Origin: an uncultured Paraprevotella sp.
Lineage (GTDB): Bacteria > Bacteroidota > Bacteroidia > Bacteroidales > Bacteroidaceae
Direction: 5' to 3'
Length of the DNA stretch: 48,210 nt
Assembly: GCA_944320765.1 (NCBI GenBank)
Contig: CALUIS010000023.1
Coordinates: 1 to 48,210 of the forward strand
Within the stretch, counting starts at the first letter, position 1, and the number at the start of each line of letters is the position of its first letter. The notes beneath the pieces are model-generated. The model ran no database searches. It had not been told where the DNA came from and saw only the letters and a program-made list of their open reading frames with translations. Position numbers and translations under genes: made by a program. This document shows positions 8,174-16,793 of this stretch, in pieces.

Positions 8174-8998
8174 TTATTCTTCTTCTTTGCCTTGGCTCCA
8201 GATTTGGTCGTAAAGTCCGGCAAAGGCATCCGCATCTTTGGCGCTGACATCCCCCAAGACGGGGACTTGTTTGTCTTGGGCGTATTCCACGAATTCCCGG
8301 AACCGTTCCGTGCTGGGCACGGTCAGTCCGTCGGAATAGTTGATGGCCAGCTTGTTCAGCTCGCCGAATGTGACTTCCGGGCTGAAGTCCTTGAGGACGG
8401 AGGCGTCCACGTCCTTGAACGTGATGCAGTTCCCGAAATTGGTCCCCATCGGGAGCCGCAGCTGTTCGTCCGACATGGAATATACGATTTTGCTGTCCCT
8501 GAAGGAAGGCTCTTCCTTGTAAGCCGTCTTGACGTACAGCGGCACCATGGCGGCCATCCATCCCTGGCAGTGGATGATGTCGGGGGTCCACCGCAGCTTC
8601 TTGACGGTCTCCAGCACGCCGCGCGCGTAGAAGATGGCGCGCTCGCCGTTGTCCTCGTATTCCTTGCCGTCCTCGTCGCAGGCCATCATGCGTTTGAAGA
8701 AATAGTCGTCGTTGTCGATGAAGTAGACCTGCATCCTGGCGGCCTGGATGGAGGCGACCTTGATGATGAGCGGGTGGTCCGTGTCGTCGATAATCAGATT
8801 CATACCGGAAAGACGGATGACCTCGTGGAGCTGGTTGCGCCGTTCGTTGATATTGCCCCATTTCGGCATGAAAGTCCTGATTTCCCGTCCTTTTTCCTGT
8901 ATTTCCTGCGGAAGCTCCCTTCCCAAGGCTGCCAGTTCGGAGGCGGGGACATAAGGCGTCATTTCCTGGGTGATGAATAATATTTTTTTAGCTTTCAT
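8174..8998 (-). CDS. Free-standing glycogen/starch synthase N-terminal lobe protein
   Basis: The 274-residue protein aligns with only the first lobe of GlgA-type synthases (full length about 480). The start [19 protein letters not shown] (residues 12-30) corresponds to the ADP-glucose-binding loop, where catalytic enzymes have K-x-G-G-L; here those positions read [20 protein letters not shown] replaces the usual HAHDW segment. With no C-terminal lobe and no binding Lys, catalysis is unlikely. The start at 8998 ([12 protein letters not shown]) is chosen because the family begins there and a TAnnTTTG promoter lies just upstream. It is divergent from panC and precedes the DUF4270 gene. A regulatory or scaffold role in glycogen metabolism is only a guess. 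Confidence 0.8.
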   Translation of the reverse strand: MKAKKILFITQEMTPYVPASELAALGRELPQEIQEKGREIRTFMPKWGNINERRNQLHEVIRLSGMNLIIDDTDHPLIIKVASIQAARMQVYFIDNDDYFFKRMMACDEDGKEYEDNGERAIFYARGVLETVKKLRWTPDIIHCQGWMAAMVPLYVKTAYKEEPSFRDSKIVYSMSDEQLRLPMGTNFGNCITFKDVDASVLKDFSPEVTFGELNKLAINYSDGLTVPSTERFREFVEYAQDKQVPVLGDVSAKDADAFAGLYDQIWSQGKEEE

Positions 8999-9024
8999 AT
9001 TGTCATGTTCACTTTTCCTTGGTA

Positions 9025-9032
9025 CAAAGGTA
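9025..9032 (-). promoter_or_regulatory. -7 element of the GlgA-lobe/DUF4270 operon
   Basis: On the minus strand this reads TACCTTTG (TAnnTTTG). It lies 27 nt upstream of the ATG at 8998, giving a leader of about 20 nt. Confidence 0.55.
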
Positions 9033-9184
9033 CAAAAAAAGTTTGGCATTCTGTTTTTTTCGGGGCCGAAAGAGGCCAATCTTTCATTTATTTCACGTAT
9101 TTATTTGCTGAATGTTTTTGCGATTTGGCATTTTATATGTTATTTTGCAGCGTTTTTAGGAAATATGGTTTAAAATCAACGCGA

Positions 9185-10036
9185 ATGAAGTTAGTTCATA
9201 CGATTGAAGAATTGCGGCGCGACTTGGCGGAAGCCCGCGCCGGAGGTAAGAAGATTGGCTTGGTGCCCACGATGGGGGCGTTGCATGAGGGACATGCTTC
9301 CTTGGTGAGGCGCAGCGTGGAGGATAACGGGGTTACGGTGGTCAGCGTGTTCCTGAATCCCACGCAATTTAACGACAAGAAGGATTTGGAACGCTATCCG
9401 CGTACGCTGGAGGCCGATTGCCGGTTGCTGAAAGCCGTGGGGGCGGATTTCGTGTTCGCCCCGTCGGTGGAGGAGGTCTATCCGGAACCGGATACCCGCA
9501 CGTTCAGCTATCCGCCCGTGGACACGGTGATGGAGGGCGCTTTCCGCCCGGGACATTTCAACGGGGTCTGCCAGGTCGTGAGCAAGCTTTTCGCCATCGT
9601 GGAGCCTGACCGGGCTTATTTCGGCGAGAAGGACTTCCAGCAGATTGCCGTGGTGCGGGCGATGGCGGAGGATTTGGGATTCAACGTGGAGATTGTGCCT
9701 TGCCCGGTGGTCCGCGAGAAGAGCGGGCTGGCCATGAGCAGCCGCAACACGCTGCTGACGGAAGAGGAGAAGGCCATGGCGGCGAATATCTATGCCGTAT
9801 TGGCCAAGAGCAAGAGCTTTGCCACGAACCACACGTTGGCGGAAACCCGTCGGTATGTGGTCGATTCGCTCAACGCCATCGTGGGGCTGGAGGTGCAGTA
9901 TTTCTCCATCGTGGACGGCGGTTCGCTGCAGGATGTGGACCGTTGGTCGGACTCGGACGACATCGTGGGTTGCATCACGGTGTATTGCGGCCATCTGCCG
10001 GTCCGTCTGATTGACCATATAAGGTATAAAGGATAA
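9185..10036 (+). CDS. panC: Pantothenate synthetase
   Basis: The 283-residue enzyme joins pantoate and beta-alanine using ATP, through a pantoyl-adenylate, to make pantothenate in the cytosol. The HIGH-type nucleotide motif [10 protein letters not shown] is at residues 28-37, PGHFNGV at 122-128, FGEKD at 146-150, and MSSRN (the KMSKS-like loop) at 184-188. Length fits the family. The ATG at 9185 is chosen because homology begins at [10 protein letters not shown]; an in-frame extension to 9005 would cross the divergent promoter region. panD follows 26 nt downstream, so the pair makes beta-alanine and uses it at once. Confidence 0.97.
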   Translation: MKLVHTIEELRRDLAEARAGGKKIGLVPTMGALHEGHASLVRRSVEDNGVTVVSVFLNPTQFNDKKDLERYPRTLEADCRLLKAVGADFVFAPSVEEVYPEPDTRTFSYPPVDTVMEGAFRPGHFNGVCQVVSKLFAIVEPDRAYFGEKDFQQIAVVRAMAEDLGFNVEIVPCPVVREKSGLAMSSRNTLLTEEEKAMAANIYAVLAKSKSFATNHTLAETRRYVVDSLNAIVGLEVQYFSIVDGGSLQDVDRWSDSDDIVGCITVYCGHLPVRLIDHIRYKG

Positions 10037-10062
10037 AAGACAAAGGAAAAGAGCGGAATATT

Positions 10063-10416
10063 ATGATGATTCAAGTGTTGAAGTCAAAGTTGCATTGCGT
10101 AAGGGTGACGGAAGCCAACCTGAATTATATGGGCAGCATCACCATCGATGAGGACCTGATGGACGCGGCCAACCTCATCGCGGGCGAGAAGGTCCAGATT
10201 GTGAACAACAACAACGGCGAGCGTTTCGAGACCTATGTCATCAAGGGCGAGCGCGGGTCGGGGTGCGTCTGCCTCAACGGGGCGGCGGCCCGCAAGGTGC
10301 AGGTCGGCGACATTTGCATCATCATCTCATACGCCATGATGGACTTCGAGGAGGCCAAGGCCTTCAAGCCCACCGTGGTGTTCCCCGACCCTGAGACCAA
10401 CCGCACGGTAGGCTGA
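10063..10416 (+). CDS. panD: Aspartate 1-decarboxylase proenzyme
   Basis: This 117-residue proenzyme cleaves itself between Gly24 and Ser25 (in YMGSITID) to form the pyruvoyl group that decarboxylates L-aspartate to beta-alanine. Flanking residues KLH (9-11) and the later NGAAAR segment, which belongs to the active site, are present. The start is MMIQ; the second ATG, 3 nt later, is equally possible. It lies directly behind panC. A weak hairpin (10413-10420 with 10439-10446) overlaps the stop codon. Confidence 0.97.
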   Translation: MMIQVLKSKLHCVRVTEANLNYMGSITIDEDLMDAANLIAGEKVQIVNNNNGERFETYVIKGERGSGCVCLNGAAARKVQVGDICIIISYAMMDFEEAKAFKPTVVFPDPETNRTVG

Positions 10417-10446
10417 AAGGGCGGAGGGGGAGGTCCTGCCTTTCAG

Positions 10447-10896
10447 GTTGTCATTCTGACAGATTGCCACGCGGAGGCTGTGGGAATCGCGTATTCCGGC
10501 CCGGACGGAAGGGATGCCGGAAAAACGGGCGTATTTCGCTGGTGCGGAAAGCGCGGGATGAAAGGTTTTCCATGATAAGACTTACATTTTGACGGGAAGC
10601 GGAGGCCGTTCGGCGCATAGGCTCCGGAACGCGGCATGTCCTGAAGGAGAAAAGGTGACAAAGTGACGCTGTGATTTTGTCGTGCGGGGCGTGTCTTCTG
10701 GAGCGGGAAGTGCGTCCTGAGCCTGCGTTTTTTCTGTTTTCAGGACAAAAATGCCCGGTTGGGCAGAGATGTTCCCGCCGTTTTGCGGCAAGAAAAAGAT
10801 TTCTTTCAGCAAAGACGGAAATTTCTTTCAGCAAAGAAACCGGGATTTGGGCGGCGAAATGTCCGTATGATGCAGTTCCCGCGTCCGTTTTTTAAC
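10447..10896 (-). repeat. Dispersed ~450-bp intergenic element, copy A
   Basis: Read on the minus strand, the element begins GTTAAAAAACGGAC (10896 to 10883). It continues with GAACTGC...ACATTTC and the hairpin core at 10821-10839 (plus strand ATTTCTTTCAGCAAAGAAA). It carries CTTGCCGCAAA, then an AATACGCGATTC segment near 10490, and ends with a TGTCATTCTGACA palindrome near 10449-10461. The order and spacing match copies at 30135-30585 and 47582-48026; the inverted-repeat arms near the far end have decayed here. It fills most of the gap between panD and the convergent C10 peptidase gene. No convincing gene is seen in it. Confidence 0.72.
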
Positions 10897-10942
10897 AATT
10901 GGGCTTGTGGTTCGGTCCGGAAAAATTCCGGTGCTGTTACGG

Positions 10943-10986
10943 AAATCCGCGGATTCCTTTCACGGTGGAAGGGAATCCGCGGATTT
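10943..10986. repeat. Perfect 15-bp inverted repeat near the peptidase 3' end
   Basis: Arms 10943-10957 and 10972-10986 are perfectly complementary (AAATCCGCGGATTCC and its complement). Each arm is itself built on the palindrome AATCCGCGGATT. It lies 22 nt past the stop of the C10 peptidase gene and is probably part of its terminator, although the T-rich tract follows only on the plus strand. Confidence 0.6.
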
Positions 10987-11007
10987 TGTTTCTTTCTGTC
11001 ACGGCCC

Positions 11008-14000
11008 TTATCGGACGGCTACTTTCTGTCGTGCCACGATGTAGATGCCGCGGGGCAGTCCGCCGACGCGTGTGTCGCCGTTCACGGTAATCTGGCGGAC
11101 CAGTCTGCCGTCTATGCCATGGACGGGGAGGCTTACAGCCTGGTTGTCGGGAGCCACGATGCGGATATGTCCTTCTCCGCCGTAGGCCTTCACCGCCAGG
11201 CCCGCCTGTTGCCGGACGGAGGAGACGGGGGTGGTGGTGCCGTCGCCCAGATAGTATAGCCTGAAGTTGTCGGCCTTGTACCATCCGTCGTTGCCTTTCA
11301 CGCCGAGGGTCAGCTGCCCGTCGGCCACTTCCAGGCTGTCGATGACCGTCCGCCGCATATACCTGCGTCCGAATCCGTCGTCGGTCATGGTGGCGGTGGA
11401 GTCGTTGGCGAAGAGGGTGACGCTCTGCCCGTCGTCCGTGGCCAGCCAGGCCTCGATGCGGTAGAATCCGGCTTTCAGCCCGGTGGCCTGCTGGCTCAGG
11501 GTGACGCTTCCGGCATCGGAGCCGGAGTAGGAATAGAACACGTAATTGCCGTCCGCTCCCACCATGAACTCGTCCAGGCCGGACACGTCCGCCACCTTGG
11601 AGCTTTGTCCCGTCTGTCGTTCGATGTCCCATCCCGTGGTGCGGCGGTTCTCGAATGAGGCGTTGGTGAGGTACACGTCGGTGAGGTCCAGCGGCTCGTC
11701 GCGGACAATCAGGTTCAGGCGGCTTTCCTTCAGGTATTCCTCCAGGCTTTCTGCCGTCTGTTCGATTTCCCCGGCGGACGGGTGGAGGGTGTAGCAGGAA
11801 GCGGCTTCCCGCACTTGGGCCAGGAGCGCCTCGCGGTCGTCCGCCGCCATCTGCCCTTCGCTTTCATCGCACAGCCGGTAGGCTTGTGCCAGCACTTCTC
11901 CGAGCGTCTCGCTGGCCTCGTCCTTTTCCTTGTAGGCGTAAATCTCGATGTTGATGTCCTTGTCGTAGGACAGGTAGCCGCTGAAGGCCGGAATTTCCGC
12001 GCCTTTCTTGTACTCGAAAGAGGAAGAGCCGGCGGCAAGCGTGCGTTGTCCTTCTTCCGCCGTCAGGCCGAGGAAGGTGCCGCACAGCGTGTCCGATGCC
12101 TCCGCGCGGAGTTGCCCGCTGACGGTGACGTCCGTGGCCGTCAGGCGGTCCTTGCCCGGTTGCGTGGTGCGGTACAGGTAGGGGATGCCTCCTTCCAGTT
12201 CGGTATTCACCTCGTCGGATTCCGAGATCAGGACGTTGTTGATGGCCTTTATCCGGCGTGCCCGGCTTCCGTCCGGCACGTCGCATCCGAACGGCAGCAC
12301 GATGAAGCGCCACGAGGCGGAGGCGGTGTTCGGGTTGAACGTGGCTTTCCGGGCCGTGAAGTCTTCCGGGGCGTAGAAGTCGTACCCGTAGGTCAGGTCC
12401 AGCTCCTCGCACACGCCGTCCTTGATGATGTTGGCCCCTTCCGCGGTGGCCGAGGCGTCAAGGTAGAACAGGGCGTTGGGGTTGTCGGTTTCCGGGCGTG
12501 AGCTGATGCCTGTCACGCCTGTCAGATCGAAGTGCAGGGCATCGCTTCCGGCGGCCAGTTCCTTGAAGCGGTCCTCGTTCCAGTGGCCGGAAAGCCGTGC
12601 CCCGTGGTCGCCGGCCTTTTCCAGCGTGAGGTCGCTGCCCATGAGGCGGAAGTAGACTATGGTGTCCTGTGCGGACGTGTCGAACAGCAGGTCCTCGCTT
12701 CCCGCCGCATAGCTCCGGTGGAGCTGCACGGCATAGAGGATGTCTTTTTCCACCTCTCCGAAGTTGAAGACGAAATCCAGGGTCTCTCCGCCGGAGATGG
12801 CCATGTTCCGTTCTGTCAGGTTGTCCGCCGCGACGAAAGCGGACTGTGCGCCGTCGTACCGGTACAGGTCGCATTTCACTACGGGGGTCGACGCGGTGGC
12901 GTCGGCGGCGTTGGAGAGGGTGGCCACGGCGCGGGCGATGTCGTTGTATACCTTATTATAAAGGAGGGTGACGGAGCGGCCGTCGACGGTGACCGTTTCC
13001 TCCGCTGTCTCGGAAGCCGCGTCCAGGGTGAGGCTTCTCAGCGAGAGTTCCGGTGCCTGGGCGTATGCCTCCACCCGGGTCTCGGCCAGGATGCGCGCGT
13101 TGCTGTCCATGAGGTACAGGGAGTAGGTGCCGGCCGATGTGGGGCGGAACTCCACGGTGCCTTGGGCGGTTTCCCCGGCGGGGACGGTGAAGGACAGGTC
13201 ATTGAGCTGTGCGTCGTCCAGCCCTTCCGGTCGGTTGTCGTTCCGCATGGCCGCGACATAGGCCCCTTGGTAGTCCACAGTCCCTTGGTTGGTGATTTCA
13301 AACTCCACGGTGTTCTTCATGCGGGTGTACAGTGTCCGGCCCTGGATGCGGCCTTCCAGCAGGTAGGTGCGGGGATGTATGGCGTGTGTCATGCCCTGCT
13401 GCCCGTTGAACCCGTTCATGCCCGTCTGGTCGTCCACGGTGTAGTAGCCGTCGCCCTGTCCGCCCCATCCGAAGTTGAAGTGGAACAGGTTGTCGGCGGC
13501 GCGGTAACCGTCCACGACGACGGCATGTCCGCCTGCCGAGGGCGACACGCCGCTGTAGACGATGGGCCATCCCTTGGAGAGGTCGCTGTATACCATGTCC
13601 TCCCAGTCAGCCTGGCTGATGCCGGACTTGTAGGTGCAACGGCTGTCCATGAGCAGCTGCCCGGAGAACGTGTTGACCAGGTCGCTGATTTGTCCTGCGG
13701 TCGAAGCGCCGTAGGTGAGCCACGTGGAAGTGCCGATGACGCTCATCAGGGTGGCCACGGCCGTGTTCATGTCCTCGGGCGTGGAGCCTCCGTAGCTGTC
13801 CTGCATCAGTTCCCATTGCAGCGGGGTGCCTCCGGGGATGGACTCGGTGACCGGTGCGTCGCCGTAGCCGTAGGTCGGCGTGTCATACTGCGAGCGGTCG
13901 GGCAGCTCTTTCCGCCAGTAGTAGGCCACTTGGGCTGCCGCCGTGGCCACGCATCCGGTCAGCGCCCGTCCTCCGCCGTCGTTCCGGAAAGGGCAGAGGT

Positions 14001-14454
14001 TGTTGTAGGGCGCCCCTTGCGACCAGTGGGCGGTGACCAGTGGCGCGACATCTTCCTTGCCTGCTTTGGCGGCCTTCGTTTGCACCCTCGGCCCTGCGCC
14101 TTGTGCCTGCGCCTGCCCGATTAGCTGGCTGTAGCCGCTGATCCAGTCGAGCAACGCCGGCGGCAGCGCCTGCGGGTCGAAGTCTCCCTGTTCCGCCACT
14201 CCCAGCACGGCGGGCAGGCAATCGTCTCCGGAGATGATGACGAAGCCTTGCCCGTTTCCCCGGTTGAAGATGTAGAGCGGGGCTTGGCCTGAAGCGTCGC
14301 GCTTGGCCATTGGGGTTTGCACAAGTTCCGGCGTCCGGCCTTCGCGCATGTAGGCGGAAGCCAATGCCTTGGCCTGCTCCGCGTCGATGGGGTCCGCCCC
14401 CACGTATGCGGAAGAGGCCAAAAGGGCCGCGATAAAGAATAATGGTTTCTTCAT
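11008..14454 (-). CDS. Secreted C10 (streptopain-like) cysteine peptidase with C-terminal accessory domains
   Basis: The 1148-residue protein has a signal peptide (1-20, cut near YVGA), an inhibitory-type propeptide with YIFNRGNGQGFVIISGDD (61-78), and a C10 catalytic domain. The nucleophile is Cys168 in ALTGCVATAAAQ, the catalytic His is His310 in GGHAVVVDGY, and the structural FNFGWGG follows (326-332). Beyond about residue 360 are beta-sandwich-like segments. Residues about 925-1068 begin YLTNASFENRRTTGW and end GWYKADNFRLYYLG, resembling a carbohydrate-binding galactose-binding-like domain. The last about 60 residues (GIDGRLVRQ...LPRGIYIV) resemble a type IX secretion sorting domain. The start at 14454 is fixed by the signal peptide. 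It is a single gene divergent from the next, with TACCTTTG about 40 nt upstream. Host or bacterial targets are unknown. Confidence 0.85.
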   Translation of the reverse strand: MKKPLFFIAALLASSAYVGADPIDAEQAKALASAYMREGRTPELVQTPMAKRDASGQAPLYIFNRGNGQGFVIISGDDCLPAVLGVAEQGDFDPQALPPALLDWISGYSQLIGQAQAQGAGPRVQTKAAKAGKEDVAPLVTAHWSQGAPYNNLCPFRNDGGGRALTGCVATAAAQVAYYWRKELPDRSQYDTPTYGYGDAPVTESIPGGTPLQWELMQDSYGGSTPEDMNTAVATLMSVIGTSTWLTYGASTAGQISDLVNTFSGQLLMDSRCTYKSGISQADWEDMVYSDLSKGWPIVYSGVSPSAGGHAVVVDGYRAADNLFHFNFGWGGQGDGYYTVDDQTGMNGFNGQQGMTHAIHPRTYLLEGRIQGRTLYTRMKNTVEFEITNQGTVDYQGAYVAAMRNDNRPEGLDDAQLNDLSFTVPAGETAQGTVEFRPTSAGTYSLYLMDSNARILAETRVEAYAQAPELSLRSLTLDAASETAEETVTVDGRSVTLLYNKVYNDIARAVATLSNAADATASTPVVKCDLYRYDGAQSAFVAADNLTERNMAISGGETLDFVFNFGEVEKDILYAVQLHRSYAAGSEDLLFDTSAQDTIVYFRLMGSDLTLEKAGDHGARLSGHWNEDRFKELAAGSDALHFDLTGVTGISSRPETDNPNALFYLDASATAEGANIIKDGVCEELDLTYGYDFYAPEDFTARKATFNPNTASASWRFIVLPFGCDVPDGSRARRIKAINNVLISESDEVNTELEGGIPYLYRTTQPGKDRLTATDVTVSGQLRAEASDTLCGTFLGLTAEEGQRTLAAGSSSFEYKKGAEIPAFSGYLSYDKDINIEIYAYKEKDEASETLGEVLAQAYRLCDESEGQMAADDREALLAQVREAASCYTLHPSAGEIEQTAESLEEYLKESRLNLIVRDEPLDLTDVYLTNASFENRRTTGWDIERQTGQSSKVADVSGLDEFMVGADGNYVFYSYSGSDAGSVTLSQQATGLKAGFYRIEAWLATDDGQSVTLFANDSTATMTDDGFGRRYMRRTVIDSLEVADGQLTLGVKGNDGWYKADNFRLYYLGDGTTTPVSSVRQQAGLAVKAYGGEGHIRIVAPDNQAVSLPVHGIDGRLVRQITVNGDTRVGGLPRGIYIVARQKVAVR

Positions 14455-14492
14455 ATTGCTTCTGTTTGGTCTTGATATTAGATTAATGCCCC

Positions 14493-14500
14493 CAAAGGTA
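14493..14500 (-). promoter_or_regulatory. -7 element of the C10 peptidase gene
   Basis: The minus strand reads TACCTTTG, a full match to TAnnTTTG, about 39 nt before the ATG at 14454. No clear -33 box was found. Confidence 0.5.
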
Positions 14501-14539
14501 GCTTTTTTTGAGGACATTCCAGCCCTTTTCCCAAAATAC

Positions 14540-14571
14540 TTGCGGCGTAACGATTTATTTTCGTATTTTTG
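14540..14571 (+). promoter_or_regulatory. Promoter of the acidic-tail protein gene
   Basis: TTGC at 14540-14543 and TATTTTTG at 14564-14571 are 20 nt apart, matching the Bacteroidetes -33/-7 layout. The ATG at 14597 is about 25 nt after the -7 element. Confidence 0.62.
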
Positions 14572-14596
14572 TCCCGAATTTATAAGGGAGACAAAT

Positions 14597-15361
14597 ATGC
14601 AGAAGAAGAACTACTATTTAGAGTCTGTTTTCGATTTGAATGCAAGTAACGTATGGGGCGTCAGCGCCCAGGAGCTTCTGGACCTGTGGCAGAAGGACAT
14701 GAAGGACGAAAGTTTCGCTTCGTCGGAGGATAAGATACTGAACGTCATCCGTCTGGCTTTCGAGGTCTATCATTTCGACCCGAAGGACGACCGTGAGGTC
14801 ATGCGTTACAACAACGGGGATTATGTGGTTCTGCCCGGGCTGGACAAGCGGAAGGAGTCCGTGGCCATCCGCAAGAAGGCCATCCGGCAGATTACGGACC
14901 TTTCATACGAGAACATCAAGCATATTACGGCTGTGGAACTGCTGAAGCTCATAGAGGGCAACTTCGGCGGGGGATGGGACTCCATCTCGTTGGCCATCAA
15001 GGACATCATAGAATCCGCGTTCGACATCAGCACGACCACGCTGCCGGCTTCCCGCATACATGCCCCCGGCGGCACGCTGGAGCGCAAGGTGGCCGACGGA
15101 TACGAGGTGCTGGAGATTCAGAAAGGCACGTGGGTGGAAGCCATCTTTGCCAAGAAACGCGAGCCGATGGAGAAGCTCCGTTTCGTGCCGGAGCCTGAAT
15201 ATGACGAGGACGGGAACCGCCGTATCGTGGACGAGGACGAGGATATGGACACCGACGAGGACCGGGACGAGGACGGCACGGACAACGACGACACGTTCTA
15301 TGGCAGCTATTCCCCCGAGGCGGACATCAAGGATATGGACGAGGAACTGGCGGACGAATAG
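14597..15361 (+). CDS. Conserved hypothetical protein with acidic C-terminal tail
   Basis: I do not recognise a named family. The 254-residue protein starts MQKKNYYLESVFDLNASNV. This start is chosen because a -33/-7 promoter lies just upstream, while an in-frame extension to 14369 would run back through the promoter and into the divergent gene. The first about 200 residues look helical and globular, with a basic stretch around KRKESVAIRKKAIRQ. Residues about 205-254 are strikingly acidic (repeated DED, DRDED, DNDD), a low-complexity tail that could bind cations or basic partners. There is no signal peptide or membrane segment, so it is probably cytosolic. The cysteine desulfidase-like gene follows 24 nt later and is probably co-transcribed. 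Confidence 0.7.
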   Translation: MQKKNYYLESVFDLNASNVWGVSAQELLDLWQKDMKDESFASSEDKILNVIRLAFEVYHFDPKDDREVMRYNNGDYVVLPGLDKRKESVAIRKKAIRQITDLSYENIKHITAVELLKLIEGNFGGGWDSISLAIKDIIESAFDISTTTLPASRIHAPGGTLERKVADGYEVLEIQKGTWVEAIFAKKREPMEKLRFVPEPEYDEDGNRRIVDEDEDMDTDEDRDEDGTDNDDTFYGSYSPEADIKDMDEELADE

Positions 15362-15385
15362 GAGAGACGGAAGAGGACTGACATC

Positions 15386-16684
15386 ATGATGATAGAGAAG
15401 GAAGAGCGGGAGCGCATCATCCGGTTGGTGAAGCGCGAGGTCGTGCCCGCCATCGGATGCACCGAGCCCGTCTGCGTGTCGCTTTGCGTGGCACGGGCCA
15501 CGGAGGCGTTGGGCGGGTTGCCGTCCGCCATACGAGTTTATCTGAGTGCGAACATCCTGAAGAACGCCATGGGGGTGGGCATTCCCGGGACCGGAATGGT
15601 GGGGTTGCCCATCGCGGTGGCCTTGGGGGCCTTGGCCGGGAAGTCTGCCTACGGGCTTGAGGTGCTGAAGGACGTGACCCCGGGCGACGTGGAGCGGGGC
15701 AGGCAGTATATTGCGGAGCGGCGCATCAGAATCGCCCTGAAGGACGGGATAGAGGAAAAGCTTTATGTGGAAGTGGAAGTGGAGGACGCCGCCGGACACC
15801 GCGCCAAGGCGGTCATCGGCGGGCACCATACCCATTTCGTCTGGGTGGAGGCCGACGGGAAAGTGCTGGAGGACCACCGCCTGCCTTCGGTCAGCACGGA
15901 GGAGGGAGAGGATTGCGAGTTGAACCTGCGGAAGGTCTATGATTTTTCCATGGAGGCCCCGCTGGAGGAGATTGACTTCATCCTTGAGTCGCGCCGGCTG
16001 AACGAGGCGGCTTCCCAACAGGCATTGAAGGGATGTTACGGGCATGAGCTGGGCAAGACGTTGAGCCGCCCGTTGGGACGGGGCATCATGGGCGACACCA
16101 TCTTCTCCCACATCTTGTCGAGTACGTCTTGTGCGTGCGATGCCCGCATGGCGGGGGCCATGATTCCGGTGATGAGCAATTCGGGCAGCGGCAACCAGGG
16201 CATCTGTGCCACCATGCCGGTGGTGGTCTTTGCCGAGGAGAACCACAACACGGAGGAGGAGCTGGTCCGTGCGCTGATGCTCAGCCACCTGACGGCCATC
16301 TACATCAAGCAAAGCCTCGGGGTGCTGTCCGCCTTGTGCGGCTGCGTGGTGGCTTCTACCGGCTCAAGTTGCGGCATCACTTATCTGATGGGCGGCAAAT
16401 ACGAGCAGGTCTCCTACGCGGTGAAGAACATGATTGCCAACCTGACGGGCATGATTTGCGATGGGGCAAAGCCGAGCTGTGCCTTGAAGCTGACCAGCGG
16501 GGTGTCCACCGCCGTGCTGTCGGCCATGCTGGCCATGCAGCAGAAGTGCGTGAGCAGCGTGGAGGGCATCATCGACGACGATGTGGACAAGAGCATCCAC
16601 AACCTGACCAGCATCGGGGCGGAGGCCATGAACGAGACAGACCGCAAGGTGCTCGACATCATGACGCACAAGAGCTGCTGTTAA
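15386..16684 (+). CDS. L-cysteine desulfidase / UPF0597 (YhaM, CyuA-like) family
   Basis: The 432-residue protein matches the CyuA/UPF0597 family, related to the alpha chain of iron-sulfur L-serine dehydratase. Characterised members are oxygen-sensitive [4Fe-4S] enzymes that break L-cysteine into pyruvate, sulfide and ammonia. Candidate cluster or active-site cysteines are Cys25 (PAIGCTEP), Cys274 (GICATMP), Cys318/Cys320, Cys329 (GSSCGI), Cys358 (MICDGAK) and Cys365 (PSCALK). The SNSGSGNQGI loop (264-273) is family-typical. Two adjacent ATGs (15386, 15389) are both possible starts. Substrate (cysteine versus serine) cannot be settled from sequence. Confidence 0.85.
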   Translation: MMIEKEERERIIRLVKREVVPAIGCTEPVCVSLCVARATEALGGLPSAIRVYLSANILKNAMGVGIPGTGMVGLPIAVALGALAGKSAYGLEVLKDVTPGDVERGRQYIAERRIRIALKDGIEEKLYVEVEVEDAAGHRAKAVIGGHHTHFVWVEADGKVLEDHRLPSVSTEEGEDCELNLRKVYDFSMEAPLEEIDFILESRRLNEAASQQALKGCYGHELGKTLSRPLGRGIMGDTIFSHILSSTSCACDARMAGAMIPVMSNSGSGNQGICATMPVVVFAEENHNTEEELVRALMLSHLTAIYIKQSLGVLSALCGCVVASTGSSCGITYLMGGKYEQVSYAVKNMIANLTGMICDGAKPSCALKLTSGVSTAVLSAMLAMQQKCVSSVEGIIDDDVDKSIHNLTSIGAEAMNETDRKVLDIMTHKSCC

Positions 16685-16746
16685 AATAGGTTATATTCCA
16701 TGGCCGGAGGCATCCGGGATTAAACTTCCGGACACGGGACGGGTCT

Positions 16747-16754
16747 TACCTTTG
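16747..16754 (+). promoter_or_regulatory. -7 promoter element
   Basis: TACCTTTG matches TAnnTTTG and lies 39 nt before the ATG of the small exported protein. It follows the end of the desulfidase gene by about 60 nt, so the small gene likely has its own promoter. Confidence 0.55.
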
Positions 16755-16793
16755 TAGAAACAATGAAATTGTTGAACTAAAAAAGGAAAGACT

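Noticed and set aside
9005..9184. N-terminal extension of panC
   Set aside because: The frame is open, but it crosses the divergent promoter region and has no homology; family proteins start at 9185.
10413..10446. Terminator after panD
   Set aside because: Only an 8-bp stem with an 18-nt loop overlapping the stop codon and no T-tract; too weak to annotate separately.
10671..10895. Small open frames inside the repeat elements taken as genes
   Set aside because: They lack shared starts and upstream similarity; only a short segment is frame-conserved. It is reported as a finding and not annotated as a CDS.
12532..14124. Long open frame (530 codons) on the plus strand
   Set aside because: It is antisense to the C10 peptidase gene, has no family features, and arises from the GC-rich codon pattern.
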